DNA of 64,000 nt from Micromonospora halophytica (lineage in GTDB: Bacteria; Actinomycetota; Actinomycetes; Mycobacteriales; Micromonosporaceae), in contig NZ_FMDN01000024.1 in the NCBI RefSeq assembly GCF_900090245.1, positions 1 to 64,000 on the forward strand. The letters are read 5' to 3'. The notes beneath the pieces were generated by a model, which did no database searches, was not told where the DNA came from, and saw only the letters and a list, made by a program, of their open reading frames with translations. This document shows positions 8,813-16,959 of the stretch, in pieces (the stretch's first letter is position 1; every line of letters starts with the position of its first letter). Made by a program: the position numbers and the translations under genes.

Positions 8813-10261
8813 GTGGGGCTGGATCCAGGACTGCGCCGGCTCGCGCTGGGCACCCTGCTCGCCGCGTACCCGGGGCCGGTGCCGCCGGACTGGGCCGTCG
8901 AGCTGGTCGCCGACGGGCTGGCCGGGCACACCCTCTTCGGCACCAACGTCCACGACCCGGCCCAGGTCGCCGCGAGCACCGCCGCGCTGCGGGCCGGCCG
9001 GGCCGACGTGCTGGTCGCCATCGACGAGGAGGGCGGCGACGTCACCCGGCTGGCGCACGCGACCGGCAGCCCGTACCCGGGCAACGCCGCGCTCGGCGCG
9101 GTCGACGACACCGCGCTCACCCGGCAGGTCTACGCGGCCATCGGCGCGGAGCTGGCCGCCCTCGGTGTCACCGTGAACCTGGCCCCGACCGTCGACGTGA
9201 ACACCGCCGACGAGAACCCGGTGATCGGTACCCGTTCCTTCGGCGCGGACCCGGCCCGGGTGGCGGCGCACTCCGCCGCCGCCGTCGCGGGCCTCCAGGC
9301 GACCGGTGTCGCCGCCTGCGCCAAGCACTTCCCCGGCCACGGCGCCACCGTCGCCGACTCGCACCACGAACTGCCCACCGTGGACGCTTCACCGGCCGTG
9401 CTGCGTGAACGCGACCTGCCGCCCTTCGCCGCGGTGATCGGGGCCGGGGTCAGGGCGATCATGACCGCGCACATCCGGGTGCCGGCGCTCACCGGGGACG
9501 GGCCGGCCACCTTCAGCCGGGCCGTCCTGGTCGACCTGCTCCGCCGCGAGTACGGCTTCACCGGCACGGTGATCACCGACGCGCTGGAGATGAAGGGCGC
9601 CGCGCTCGCCGCCGGCGGGGTCGGGCCGGCTGCCGTGCTCGCCCTGGCCGCCGGGGCGGACCTGCTCTGCGTCGGCGCGAAGGTGGACGCCGCGCTGGTC
9701 GAGCACGTGGCCGTCGAGATCGTGACGGCGATCGAGGACGGCCGGCTGGACCGGGCCCGGGTGGAGGAGGCCGCCGGCCGCGCCGCCGCGCTCGCCGCCT
9801 GGACCCGGGCCGCCGGCGCCGCTGCCGCCACCCCCGCCGATCTCGGGTACGCCGCCGCGCGGCGGGCGGTGCGGGTCGAGGGGGACGTGACCGGCCTGGG
9901 CCGGCCGCTGGTGGTGCAGGTGCACGCCGCCGCCACCATCGCCGAGGGTCGGGTGCCGTGGGGCCTGGGCCCGCACCTGGCCGGCCTGGAGGAGGTCCGG
10001 GTGGTGGCCGCCGAGATCGAGCCGACGGAGCTCGGCCGGCTCGCCGCGGGACGGCCCATCGTGCTGGTCGGCCGGCACCTGCACCGGCTGCCCGGGGGCA
10101 CCACGCTGGTCGACGCGCTGGCGGCGGCGTACCCGGTGACGGTGGTCGAGATGGGCTGGCCGGGACGGTGGCGGCCGACCGGCGTACGCGCCTTCGTCAC
10201 CACCTTCGGGGCGAGCCACGCCAACGGCCGGGCGGCGGCCGAGGCGCTCGGCCTGATCTGA
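8813..10261 (+). CDS. Glycoside hydrolase family 3, NagZ-like beta-N-acetylhexosaminidase
   Basis: A 482-aa GH3 enzyme. KHFPGHGATVADSHHELP contains the GH3 substrate loop plus the D-S-H motif whose His acts as general acid/base in NagZ-type enzymes. ITDALEM carries the nucleophile Asp. The catalytic barrel covers about residues 1-320; a C-terminal alpha/beta domain (residues 340-480) is present as in longer Gram-positive NagZ proteins. No signal peptide is seen, so it is probably cytoplasmic and removes terminal GlcNAc from cell-wall or chito-oligosaccharides. GTG at 8813 has AGGGGG upstream. It is probably controlled by the divergent ROK protein. Confidence 0.85.
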   Translation: MGLDPGLRRLALGTLLAAYPGPVPPDWAVELVADGLAGHTLFGTNVHDPAQVAASTAALRAGRADVLVAIDEEGGDVTRLAHATGSPYPGNAALGAVDDTALTRQVYAAIGAELAALGVTVNLAPTVDVNTADENPVIGTRSFGADPARVAAHSAAAVAGLQATGVAACAKHFPGHGATVADSHHELPTVDASPAVLRERDLPPFAAVIGAGVRAIMTAHIRVPALTGDGPATFSRAVLVDLLRREYGFTGTVITDALEMKGAALAAGGVGPAAVLALAAGADLLCVGAKVDAALVEHVAVEIVTAIEDGRLDRARVEEAAGRAAALAAWTRAAGAAAATPADLGYAAARRAVRVEGDVTGLGRPLVVQVHAAATIAEGRVPWGLGPHLAGLEEVRVVAAEIEPTELGRLAAGRPIVLVGRHLHRLPGGTTLVDALAAAYPVTVVEMGWPGRWRPTGVRAFVTTFGASHANGRAAAEALGLI

Positions 10262-10758
10262 CCGCCCCCGGCCCGGCCGTGGCCGCCCAGGCTCGCCGAC
10301 GCCGACGCCGACACCCCGCGCCGGCCAGCGCCGACGTGGCGGGCGTTCCGTAGGCGGCGGAGGCGTCCGGGTCGGGCCCGGGCCGCGCCTCGCGCCCGGG
10401 GGCGAGGCCGAGGAGCGTGTCCTCGTTGCCGCCCGACGATACCCGCGCAGAAGTGGCACCGATCCGGGGCACCGCTCCCCCCTCGACACCGATACCCACG
10501 CTCCGTAACCGCTCCCCCGGGAGTAGCGCTACGGCTTGCGTCGCAGCTCAAGTCCGCTACCGGACAGTCCTAACCAGTCGATCGTCTCTTGCTCGACAGC
10601 CGATCCGTACGTAGCGTGACCATCACGGAACCAGCTGGCGGGGCGCCGGCTCGCGGAGGGACCTGGGGGAAGGCCGCGGACCGTGGATTCGGCCCGGAAT
10701 CCACGGTCCGCGCCCTGCCGTCGGCGGTCCGGCGCGGCACGCACACCCCGCCCTCCGG
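10262..10758. other. Intergenic region, 497 bp, no gene seen
   Basis: None of the open frames has convincing coding character. The region holds an interrupted hairpin at about 10503-10534 (CCGTA/TACGG and CTCCC/GGGAG arms), a small GTCCG-ctac-CGGAC hairpin at 10552-10565, and the strong terminator listed next. Confidence 0.6.
10675..10712. terminator. Perfect 16-bp hairpin, probable terminator of the GNAT gene
   Basis: Arms 10675-10690 and 10697-10712 pair perfectly around a 6-nt loop. It lies 47 nt beyond the stop of the minus-strand acetyltransferase and may also stop readthrough from the glycosidase side. Confidence 0.65.
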
Positions 10759-11424
10759 TCACGGCGGATAGACGCCGAACGACTCCCAGCCCCGGTCCGG
10801 GAATCCGGCCGCGTCGGCGACCCGCGCCGAGGCGAGGTTGGCCGGATCGTGGCGGTACGTCGGCACCGCCCCCTCGTCGAGCACCCGGCGGGCCGCCTGG
10901 GCGACCAGCCGCCGGGCCAGCCCCCGGCCGCGCGCCGCCGGCACCGTGCCGACCGCCAGTTCGTGGCCGTGCGCGTCGTGCCGCTTGATCCCCACCCCGG
11001 CGAGGTAGCCGCCGTCGTCGTCGCGGACCACCAGGACGTCCCGGTCGAACAGCCGCAGCCAGGAGGGGAAGGCAGGATCGGTGGGCGGGCACCACTGCCC
11101 CACCTCCGGCAGCGGGGCCGGGTCGACGCTGAAGCGGAAGGTGTCCTGGTACACGGCCCAGCCCGGCTGGCCGACCGCGGCGGGCAGCGCCGCGAGGAGA
11201 GCGGCCCGGGGGCCGCGGGCCAGCGCGCGGATCGCCTCGACCCGCTCCGGGGGCACCGAGAGCACCGTGTCGCCGGAGGGTGCGCACACTCCGATCGCCG
11301 GGCGGAGCCGGCCGTCCCAGGCCGGCCGCGCCCGCCGGCGGGAACCCACCACGTGCAGGCCGGGGCCGGCCGGCCACTGGCCCAGCCAGGTGACCAGGTG
11401 CAGGTGGAGCCGGCGGTCGAGCAC
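10759..11424 (-). CDS. GNAT family N-acetyltransferase
   Basis: A 221-aa protein. The N-terminal 100 residues are family-specific. The C-terminal GNAT core has DDDGGYLAGVGIKRHD, the acetyl-CoA loop VPAARGRGLARRLVAQAARR (R/Q-x2-G-x-G/A form), and the NLASARVADAAGF segment typical of the last helix. The acceptor substrate is unknown. GTG at 11424 is preceded by AGGGAGGT. Confidence 0.75.
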   Translation of the reverse strand: MLDRRLHLHLVTWLGQWPAGPGLHVVGSRRRARPAWDGRLRPAIGVCAPSGDTVLSVPPERVEAIRALARGPRAALLAALPAAVGQPGWAVYQDTFRFSVDPAPLPEVGQWCPPTDPAFPSWLRLFDRDVLVVRDDDGGYLAGVGIKRHDAHGHELAVGTVPAARGRGLARRLVAQAARRVLDEGAVPTYRHDPANLASARVADAAGFPDRGWESFGVYPP

Positions 11425-11637
11425 CGCAGACCTCCCTCACCCCGATCGGGTACGACCAACCGTGATCACCGTACGCCGCACCGGCCACCGGGGCCCGCCG
11501 TTCCCAGCGGCGTACACCGGTTCGCCAGGCGGTCCACCGGGTAATCGGTACCGAGGGACACCGATCCGCTGGAACCATCGCCATCGATCGAGCGTCATAT
11601 CGATTTCCATACATGTACAACTTTCTTTGGGACGGTA

Positions 11638-11844
11638 ATGGTCATGCCGATGCAGCCGAATGACCGGTACCAGCAGGACAGCGAGCGGGCGTGGCAGGCG
11701 GCGGAGGCCGCCGGACGGTTCCCCACCCAGCCGCCGTACCGAGAGGCCCGGACCGGACGCGGGGCCGACGCCGTGCTCTCCTGGAGCGACCTGAACAGCC
11801 TGCCGGCCGGCGCCTCCTCGCGCCGGGGCCTCAACACCCGCTGA
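11638..11844 (+). CDS. Small uncharacterised protein
   Basis: A 68-aa hydrophilic protein beginning MVMPMQPNDRYQQ. Another possible start is the ATG at 11644. It has high third-position GC, a short Gln/Glu/Ala helix (SERAWQAAEAAGRF) and a Ser/Arg-rich tail. It is preceded by an unusually AT-rich stretch (about 11596-11632) that includes TACATGTA and probably contains its promoter. I do not recognise a family. Confidence 0.55.
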   Translation: MVMPMQPNDRYQQDSERAWQAAEAAGRFPTQPPYREARTGRGADAVLSWSDLNSLPAGASSRRGLNTR

Positions 11845-11954
11845 GCGGCAAGAAACCGACGACACACCCGTGGCGTCCAGCCGGGGTGTTCGCACACCTG
11901 TCGGGTAGCGTCTTCTGGTCCGAAACTCGGCCTACGACAGGAGAAACTCCGCGC

Positions 11955-12473
11955 ATGGGCAAGAAGACGATCCACGTCTCCGACTTCAGCGGCACGGTGC
12001 TGCAACCCGACGACGAGGTGGTCAAGGTCGTCGTGCTGGAGCACCCTGACCTGGTGGCCGGGCCCGTGCGACTGGACGCCACCGCGGTCGAGGTGGAGAG
12101 CATCGACGACGCGGCGCTGGATGTCGCCGTGGTGGAAATCCACGACCGGCACGGCGGCGGCGAGCCGCGCCGGGTGGTGCTGACCGCGAGCGAGTTCGAC
12201 GCGATGGCCACCGACGTGCCGATGGCCCAGCTGTTGAGGACCGCCGAGCGGGTCCGGCCGCCGAAGGCCCGCAAGAGCGCGGAGAAGGTGGACTACGGCA
12301 CCATCGAGCACGCCGGCAAGCCGCACCGGGGCCGGGTCACCGAGGAGGAGGCCCGACTGGTCCGCGAGCGGCTCGACGAGGTGAACAAGCGACTCGCGGA
12401 CGCCGGCATCCGGCAGATCGACCCGGCCGACCCGGAGCACGCCGCCCGGTACGGCTTCCCCACCGACTCCTGA
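11955..12473 (+). CDS. Uncharacterised actinobacterial protein
   Basis: A 172-aa soluble protein beginning MGKKTIHVSDFSGTVLQ. The first 85 residues look like a beta-rich domain; the last 50 (EEEARLVRERLDEVNKRLA) form a charged helix, ending AARYGFPTDS. The layout is loosely reminiscent of Lsr2-like proteins, but the Lsr2 DNA-binding RGR motif is absent, so I do not assign it. The start follows AGGAGA. The gene ends at a shared convergent terminator. Confidence 0.7.
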   Translation: MGKKTIHVSDFSGTVLQPDDEVVKVVVLEHPDLVAGPVRLDATAVEVESIDDAALDVAVVEIHDRHGGGEPRRVVLTASEFDAMATDVPMAQLLRTAERVRPPKARKSAEKVDYGTIEHAGKPHRGRVTEEEARLVRERLDEVNKRLADAGIRQIDPADPEHAARYGFPTDS

Positions 12474-12481
12474 CCCGGGCC

Positions 12482-12530
12482 CCGTCGGTGGCCGGGACGC
12501 GCCCCCGTGCCGCGCCCCGGCCACCGACGG
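12482..12530. terminator. Bidirectional terminator between convergent genes
   Basis: Arms 12482-12496 and 12516-12530 form a perfect 15-bp stem around a 19-nt loop. It sits 8 nt after the plus-strand stop and 3 nt beyond the minus-strand stop. Confidence 0.7.
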
Positions 12531-12533
12531 CGG

Positions 12534-13049
12534 TCACCGAGCGGCCCGGCGACGCCGCCAGTACGCGACCGTGACGGCCGCGAGCAGCGGCGGCCAGGCG
12601 AGCAGCGGGGCGTAGCAGGCCGTCATGACCGCGCCGGCGAGCCCCTGCGGGGCGTCCGGATCGCCCATGTTCTCCGGGCCGTTCCACAGCGCCACGGTGG
12701 GCACGGCGATCGCGGTGAGCGCGGCGACACCGAACGCCGCCGCGCCCACCACGCACCAGGTCGGCACGGGTCGCCCGCCGAAGCGGGGCACCCGGGCCGG
12801 CACCACCTCACCCCACGGCCGTACCAGCCCGAGGGTCAGCAGCGCCGCAGCCTCGGCCGCCACGGTGAGCGCGACGACGTACGGGGTGATCCAGCCGGGA
12901 GCGGCGTAGAGCCGGCCCAGTTCGCCGGTGAAACCCACCGGCACGCCCGCGCCGAGCGCGAGGCGCCAGATCCCGGAGGGCAGCACCAGCAGGGGTACGG
13001 CGTACGCCGCCCAGCGGGCCCAGCGGGGTGGGTCGGGGGTTGTCGGCAT
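12534..13049 (-). CDS. Four-helix integral membrane protein, unknown function
   Basis: A 171-aa protein with about four membrane segments (starting near residues 8, 50, 92 and 140), a conserved-looking WRLALGAGVPVGFTG loop and the motif NGPENMGDP between helices 3 and 4. It ends in RRRRAAR. ATG at 13049 is chosen because CAGGAG lies 7-8 nt upstream. No enzymatic motif is visible. Confidence 0.65.
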   Translation of the reverse strand: MPTTPDPPRWARWAAYAVPLLVLPSGIWRLALGAGVPVGFTGELGRLYAAPGWITPYVVALTVAAEAAALLTLGLVRPWGEVVPARVPRFGGRPVPTWCVVGAAAFGVAALTAIAVPTVALWNGPENMGDPDAPQGLAGAVMTACYAPLLAWPPLLAAVTVAYWRRRRAAR

Positions 13050-13148
13050 CGGTAGCTCCTGACGTCGGTCCAGGTCCACCTGGGACTCTGCCGGCGTCCG
13101 GGCCCGGACGACTCCCCGGTGCGGGGGAGGCGCCTCCCCCGCCGAGGT

Positions 13149-13868
13149 TCACCGGTACTGCGCCAGGGCGGCGACGACGCGCTCCTCGGTCCCGGCCTTG
13201 TCCAGTCCCAGGCCGGAGAGCACCCCGCTGCCGTCCTCCAACTCCAGCAGGGCGAGCAGGATGTGCTCGGTGCCGACGTAGTTGTGCCCGAGCCGCAGCG
13301 CCTCCCGGAACGTCAGCTCCAGCGCCTTCTTGCTCTGCGTGTCGAACGGGATCAGGTCGGGCACCCGCTCGGCCGGCGGCGGCAGGGCCGCCGTGGCCGC
13401 CTGGCGCACGTCGTCCAGGGACACGCCCTGCTCGACGACGGCCTTCGCGGCGAGCGCCTCCGGCTCGGCGAGCAGCCCGAGCACCAGGTGCTCCGGGCGG
13501 ATCTCGGCGTGGCCGGTGGCCCGGGCCTCGTTCTGCGAGGCCATCACCACGTTGCGGGCTCGTGGGGTGAAGCGGCTGAAGCCGGCGGACGGGTCGAGGG
13601 TCGCGGCGGCCTCGGCCTTGGCGGCGGAACGCTTCTGGGCGGCCTGCTTGCTGACCCCCATGCTGTTGCCGATCTCGGTCCACGAGGCGCCGGAGCGGCG
13701 GGCCTGGTCGACGAAGTGGCCGATCAGGTGGTCGGCCAGCTCACCCAGGTGGTCGGCGGCGATGACCGCGTCGGTGAGCTGGTCGAGGGCGTCGGTGTGG
13801 GCTTTCTTGATCGCCTGGATCAGGTCGTCGAGGCGTACCGGATTGGCGATCTGGATGGGCTCCGTCAT
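13149..13868 (-). CDS. HTH plus double Clp-N domain protein without ATPase
   Basis: A 239-aa protein. Residues about 12-80 are helical, with GASWTEIGNSMGVSKQAAQKR forming a helix-turn-helix. Two Clp N-terminal repeats follow (about 97-150, FTPRARNVVMASQNEA...PEHLVLGLLAE; about 165-225, DTQSKKALELTFREAL...TEHILLALLE), as in ClpC/ClpA. No AAA+ module follows, so it cannot unfold proteins itself. By family knowledge Clp-N domains bind adaptors or substrates; with the HTH this suggests a regulator sensing Clp substrates or phospho-arginine-like marks, which is inference. The leaderless promoter is embedded in two palindromes immediately upstream, implying autoregulation. Confidence 0.8.
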   Translation of the reverse strand: MTEPIQIANPVRLDDLIQAIKKAHTDALDQLTDAVIAADHLGELADHLIGHFVDQARRSGASWTEIGNSMGVSKQAAQKRSAAKAEAAATLDPSAGFSRFTPRARNVVMASQNEARATGHAEIRPEHLVLGLLAEPEALAAKAVVEQGVSLDDVRQAATAALPPPAERVPDLIPFDTQSKKALELTFREALRLGHNYVGTEHILLALLELEDGSGVLSGLGLDKAGTEERVVAALAQYR

Positions 13869-13869
13869 G

Positions 13870-13916
13870 CGTCAACCATAAGTTGACGGCTGGATGTCGT
13901 CAACCACCGGTTGACG
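13870..13916 (-). promoter_or_regulatory. Promoter embedded in two tandem palindromic operators
   Basis: CGTCAACCATAAGTTGACG (13870-13888) and CGTCAACCACCGGTTGACG (13898-13916) share CGTCAAC-N5-GTTGACG arms, 28 bp apart. On the minus strand TTGACG (from the distal copy) and TATGGT (inside the proximal copy) are spaced by exactly 17 bp and form a consensus-like promoter. The ATG follows TATGGT by 6 nt. A protein bound to both sites would cover -35 and -10. Confidence 0.75.
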
Positions 13917-13978
13917 GTGTGCGCTCATCCCGTCCACGCGCGGAACCGACCCGCACCCCACGAAGCGCCTGCGAACGA

Positions 13979-14010
13979 CTGGTGCCCGGCCCGCCAGGAC
14001 CGGGCACCAG
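13979..14010 (-). terminator. Hairpin after the PNPOx-like gene
   Basis: An 11-bp stem CTGGTGCCCGG / CCGGGCACCAG with a 10-nt loop, 25 nt beyond the minus-strand stop. Confidence 0.6.
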
Positions 14011-14035
14011 CCGAACGACTTGACACGCCGGCGGG

Positions 14036-14545
14036 TCAGCCGACCGGGTCAGGGGCAGCCGCGCCGTGCGCGGGCGCGTTGATCGCCGCCGGTGGTGGGA
14101 AGCGCGTGACGAAGTCGCAGCTCGTGACATGGGTGGGGACGATCCTGACCAACGCCATCTCGCGTGTGGTCTCGCGCTTGACACGCTCCCATTCCGGCAT
14201 CCTCTCCTCACCGACACTCCGACGGGACGCGTCGATGTGCTCCCGGGGAATCCCCCGCCTGATCTCCACCGAGGCAGTGCCGCGCACCAGCATGATCAGC
14301 GGCGTGAAGTCGGTGGTGTCGACCGTGAACGCCACCCGGGGATGAGCCCTGAGCGCCTTGACCTTGTACGCCGTCGTCGGGGTGGCGAAGACGAACGCCT
14401 CGCCGTCCCAGAGGTAGGCGACCGGCACCGAGCGTGGATGACCGTCCAACCCCAGGTATCCGAGCCGCATCGGAATCGGCGCCGCCAACAGGGTCTGCAC
14501 CACCGGATCGGTGTTCAACAGATGAACGATCTCCGGATAGTCCAC
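14036..14545 (-). CDS. Pyridoxamine 5'-phosphate oxidase-like protein (split barrel)
   Basis: A 169-aa protein with the FMN/F420-binding split-barrel pattern: RLGYLGLDGHPRSVPVAYLW, FVFATPTTAYKVKALRAHPRVAFTVD and LVRGTASVEI. These are shared by PNPOx-like and F420-dependent reductase-like proteins of actinobacteria. Which cofactor is used cannot be told from the sequence. GTG at 14545 has GGAGGG upstream at 9 nt. Confidence 0.7.
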   Translation of the reverse strand: MDYPEIVHLLNTDPVVQTLLAAPIPMRLGYLGLDGHPRSVPVAYLWDGEAFVFATPTTAYKVKALRAHPRVAFTVDTTDFTPLIMLVRGTASVEIRRGIPREHIDASRRSVGEERMPEWERVKRETTREMALVRIVPTHVTSCDFVTRFPPPAAINAPAHGAAAPDPVG

Positions 14546-14887
14546 GAGACGTGCCCTCCTTCTGTCCGGACGGAGCGACGCCGGCTGCGGACACCACGAC
14601 CACTCCATCGAAGATCCACCCTCCGCAGCGGTCCGCCTGCCGCGCCTCCGGTGGCTCGATCACACTCAGACGACCCTGTCGCAGGCAGGGATGGCCATGC
14701 ATCTCTATATGTGCTCATCTGGTCACCGTAAGTGAGCAGAGGCGCGCGGTCGGTCCATGGCCACTCCGGACGGGCCGAAAGCCCTCCCGCACCGCCTGAC
14801 TGCCGTGGTCGAGCCCCACCTCACCACGAACACGAAAAAGACTCCGACCAGATGGAGAAACCACCAGGCCAGAGCCTTGATCACAGG
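14546..14887. other. Intergenic region, 342 bp, no gene seen
   Basis: It lies between the PNPOx-like start and the 3' end of tRNA-Lys. The right part is downstream of the minus-strand tRNA and contains a T5 tract in the transcript sense (near 14838-14842) that could end tRNA transcription. I see no conserved ORF. Confidence 0.5.
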
Positions 14888-14960
14888 TGCGCCGCCAGGG
14901 ACTCGAACCCCGAACCCGCGGATTAAGAGTCCGCTGCTCTGCCAGTTGAGCTAGCGGCGC
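14888..14960 (-). tRNA. tRNA-Lys (anticodon CTT), copy 1
   Basis: A 73-nt cloverleaf with a GCGCCGC / GCGGCGC acceptor stem, anticodon loop ACTCTTAATC with CTT, and T-arm GGTTCGAGTCC-like (GGGTTCGAATCCC class). CCA is not fully encoded. It is identical in sequence to the copy at 15192-15264. Confidence 0.95.
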
Positions 14961-14978
14961 TCACTGACAACGGAGAGC

Positions 14979-14984
14979 ACGATA
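14979..14984 (-). promoter_or_regulatory. -10 box of tRNA-Lys copy 1
   Basis: TATCGT on the minus strand, followed by a GCTCTCCGTTGTC leader similar to that of the second copy. This suggests independent promoters for the two genes. Confidence 0.4.
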
Positions 14985-15148
14985 CCGGGTCGCCCCCTAC
15001 CCCCGACAACCGGGTTTCGTCCCACTTCGCCCCCCGGCCCTCGCCCGGCCATCGCCGGCCGCGTCGATCAGGAACTTCACGTCTCCGAGGAGCAGCCGGA
15101 GCCGGGACCTCTCGGTCAACGCAAGGGCAGGGAGGGAGAGAAGGAGTC

Positions 15149-15174
15149 AAGCCCGGTCCACCGGGACCGGGCTT
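15149..15174 (-). terminator. Terminator of tRNA-Lys copy 2
   Basis: A perfect 11-bp stem AAGCCCGGTCC / GGACCGGGCTT with a 4-nt loop, 18 nt beyond the tRNA 3' end. Confidence 0.65.
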
Positions 15175-15191
15175 GAGGGTGTTACTGCTGG

Positions 15192-15264
15192 TGCGCCGCC
15201 AGGGACTCGAACCCCGAACCCGCGGATTAAGAGTCCGCTGCTCTGCCAGTTGAGCTAGCGGCGC
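15192..15264 (-). tRNA. tRNA-Lys (anticodon CTT), copy 2
   Basis: Same 73-nt sequence as copy 1, on the same strand, 231 bp upstream in transcription. It has its own terminator between the two copies. Confidence 0.95.
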
Positions 15265-15282
15265 TCGTTGGCAACGGAGAGA

Positions 15283-15288
15283 ACAGTA
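15283..15288 (-). promoter_or_regulatory. -10 box of tRNA-Lys copy 2
   Basis: TACTGT on the minus strand. The leader shares TCTCTCCGTTG with copy 1. Confidence 0.4.
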
Positions 15289-15451
15289 CACGGGCCCGGA
15301 GCGCTCTTCCAAATCGGGTGCCCGTCTCCCCTCTTCGGTTGAGCTTATCGGGCGAAAGAAGCCAAAGCGGCCGGTTGGCTGCTGCGCGGGACCGAGGTGA
15401 TGGCGGGGATGCGGCACCATGTCCGCCAGGCACGCGAGAACTGAGGTGGGA

Positions 15452-16711
15452 ATGGGCAGGTTCAAGCGGGCCGGGGCGAAGGTGGGCGCCCTGGCCCTGG
15501 CCGCGTCGCTGGCACTGACCGGGTGCGGCGACGGCGAGAAGAAGGCCGAGTTCGTCGGCGGCAGCACCACCCCGAGCGCGGACGTACCGCAGGCTCCGCA
15601 GCCGGGCGACCCGTCGGCCCCGGCGGCGGGCCTGGCGGTCAGCCCGGCGGACGGGGCGAAGAGCAGGCCGGTCAGCACCGAGATCAGCGCGAAGATCCCC
15701 GGCGGCGGGAAGGTGTCCTCGGTCACCCTGACCTCCGCCGACGGCAAGCAGGTCGAGGGCACGATGCGGCTGGACGGCTCCTCGTGGGTGCCGTCGGCCC
15801 CGCTGAAGTACGGCACGCGCTACACCGCGACGGTGACCGGCACCGGCACCGGCGGGGAGACCCGGCAGGGCACCAGCACCTTCACCACCATGGCCAAGCC
15901 GAAGTCGATGATCAGCTCCGGGCTGTACCTCTTCGACGACCGGACGTACGGCGTGGCCATGCCGGTGGTCGTGGAGTTCCACCCGGGCATCCCGAAGAAG
16001 GACCGGGCTGCGGTGCAGAAGCGGATGTTCGTCAGGACCGATCCGCCGCAGCCGGGCGCGTGGCACTGGGTCTACAACGGCACCCAGGCCTATTACCGGG
16101 CGCCGGAGTACTGGAAGCCCGGCACCACGCTGGACGTGCGGATCGCGCTGGCCGGCGTACCGCTGAGCAACGGCCGGTACGGCAACGTGGACCGGTCGGC
16201 GACCGCCAAGATCGGGCGCTCCTTCGAGATGAAGGTCGACAACGCCACCAAGAGGATGACCGTCCTGCAGGACGGTCAGGTGGTCCGCACGATCCCGGTC
16301 AGCCTGGGCAAGAAGAGCACGCCCTCCTCCAGCGGCACCATGGTGGTGATGGAGAAGAAGGAGAAGACCGTCTTCGACACCATGGACTCCCCCGAGCCGG
16401 AGAACAGGTACCGCATCGACATCGACTTCGCCCAGCGCATCACCTGGGGTGGCGAGTACATCCACGCGGCACCCTGGTCCGAGGGCGTGCAGGGACGGCA
16501 GAACGTCTCGCACGGGTGCGTCAACGTGTCGATGGCGATGGGCCGGTGGCTCTTCGCGCAGACGAAGATCGGTGACCCGATCACCGTCAGCGGCACCTCA
16601 CGCAAGCTCACCGCGGGCAACGGCTGGACGGCCTGGAGCCTGAGCTGGTCGGAGTTCGTCAAGGGCAGTGCGCTCCCGGTGCCCGAGGGTGGCTCCGGAC
16701 CGCTGATCTGA
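15452..16711 (+). CDS. L,D-transpeptidase lipoprotein (YkuD domain), paralogue 1
   Basis: A 419-aa exported enzyme. Signal peptide with lipobox LALTGC, so it is likely a membrane-anchored lipoprotein. Two Ig-like domains follow (about residues 60-245), as in mycobacterial LdtMt2-type enzymes. The YkuD catalytic domain (about 250-380) holds HAAPWS and the active-site SHGCVNVS with Cys nucleophile. These enzymes form 3-3 crosslinks in peptidoglycan at the outer face of the membrane. ATG at 15452 follows GAGGTGGG. A strong hairpin separates it from its paralogue. Confidence 0.92.
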   Translation: MGRFKRAGAKVGALALAASLALTGCGDGEKKAEFVGGSTTPSADVPQAPQPGDPSAPAAGLAVSPADGAKSRPVSTEISAKIPGGGKVSSVTLTSADGKQVEGTMRLDGSSWVPSAPLKYGTRYTATVTGTGTGGETRQGTSTFTTMAKPKSMISSGLYLFDDRTYGVAMPVVVEFHPGIPKKDRAAVQKRMFVRTDPPQPGAWHWVYNGTQAYYRAPEYWKPGTTLDVRIALAGVPLSNGRYGNVDRSATAKIGRSFEMKVDNATKRMTVLQDGQVVRTIPVSLGKKSTPSSSGTMVVMEKKEKTVFDTMDSPEPENRYRIDIDFAQRITWGGEYIHAAPWSEGVQGRQNVSHGCVNVSMAMGRWLFAQTKIGDPITVSGTSRKLTAGNGWTAWSLSWSEFVKGSALPVPEGGSGPLI

Positions 16712-16717
16712 GCGTCG

Positions 16718-16750
16718 CGGTCGGGCCGGCCGTCACCGCCGGCCCGACCG
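16718..16750 (+). terminator. Terminator after L,D-transpeptidase 1
   Basis: A perfect 13-bp stem (16718-16730 / 16738-16750) starting 7 nt after the stop. No U-tract. Confidence 0.6.
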
Positions 16751-16959
16751 GGACGGGTTCCGCGCCGTCGACACCTCGGCCCCGCCGGTGGACCGGCGGC
16801 CGAACCGCGGAGATGAGCGGCGCTCGTGAAAGTTCGGCATTTTACCGACATCCGCACATCCTGATCGGCGTGTTCCTGTTCACGCCCGGCAACCGGCGGG
16901 CGCGGGCGTGCGTCAGTGGGTAAGGATGGGGCCTCGGGGATCACGACTGTGAGGAAATG

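Noticed and set aside
10417..10614. 65-residue ORF in the gap after the glycosidase
   Set aside because: No ribosome binding site, no third-position GC bias and no recognisable motif.
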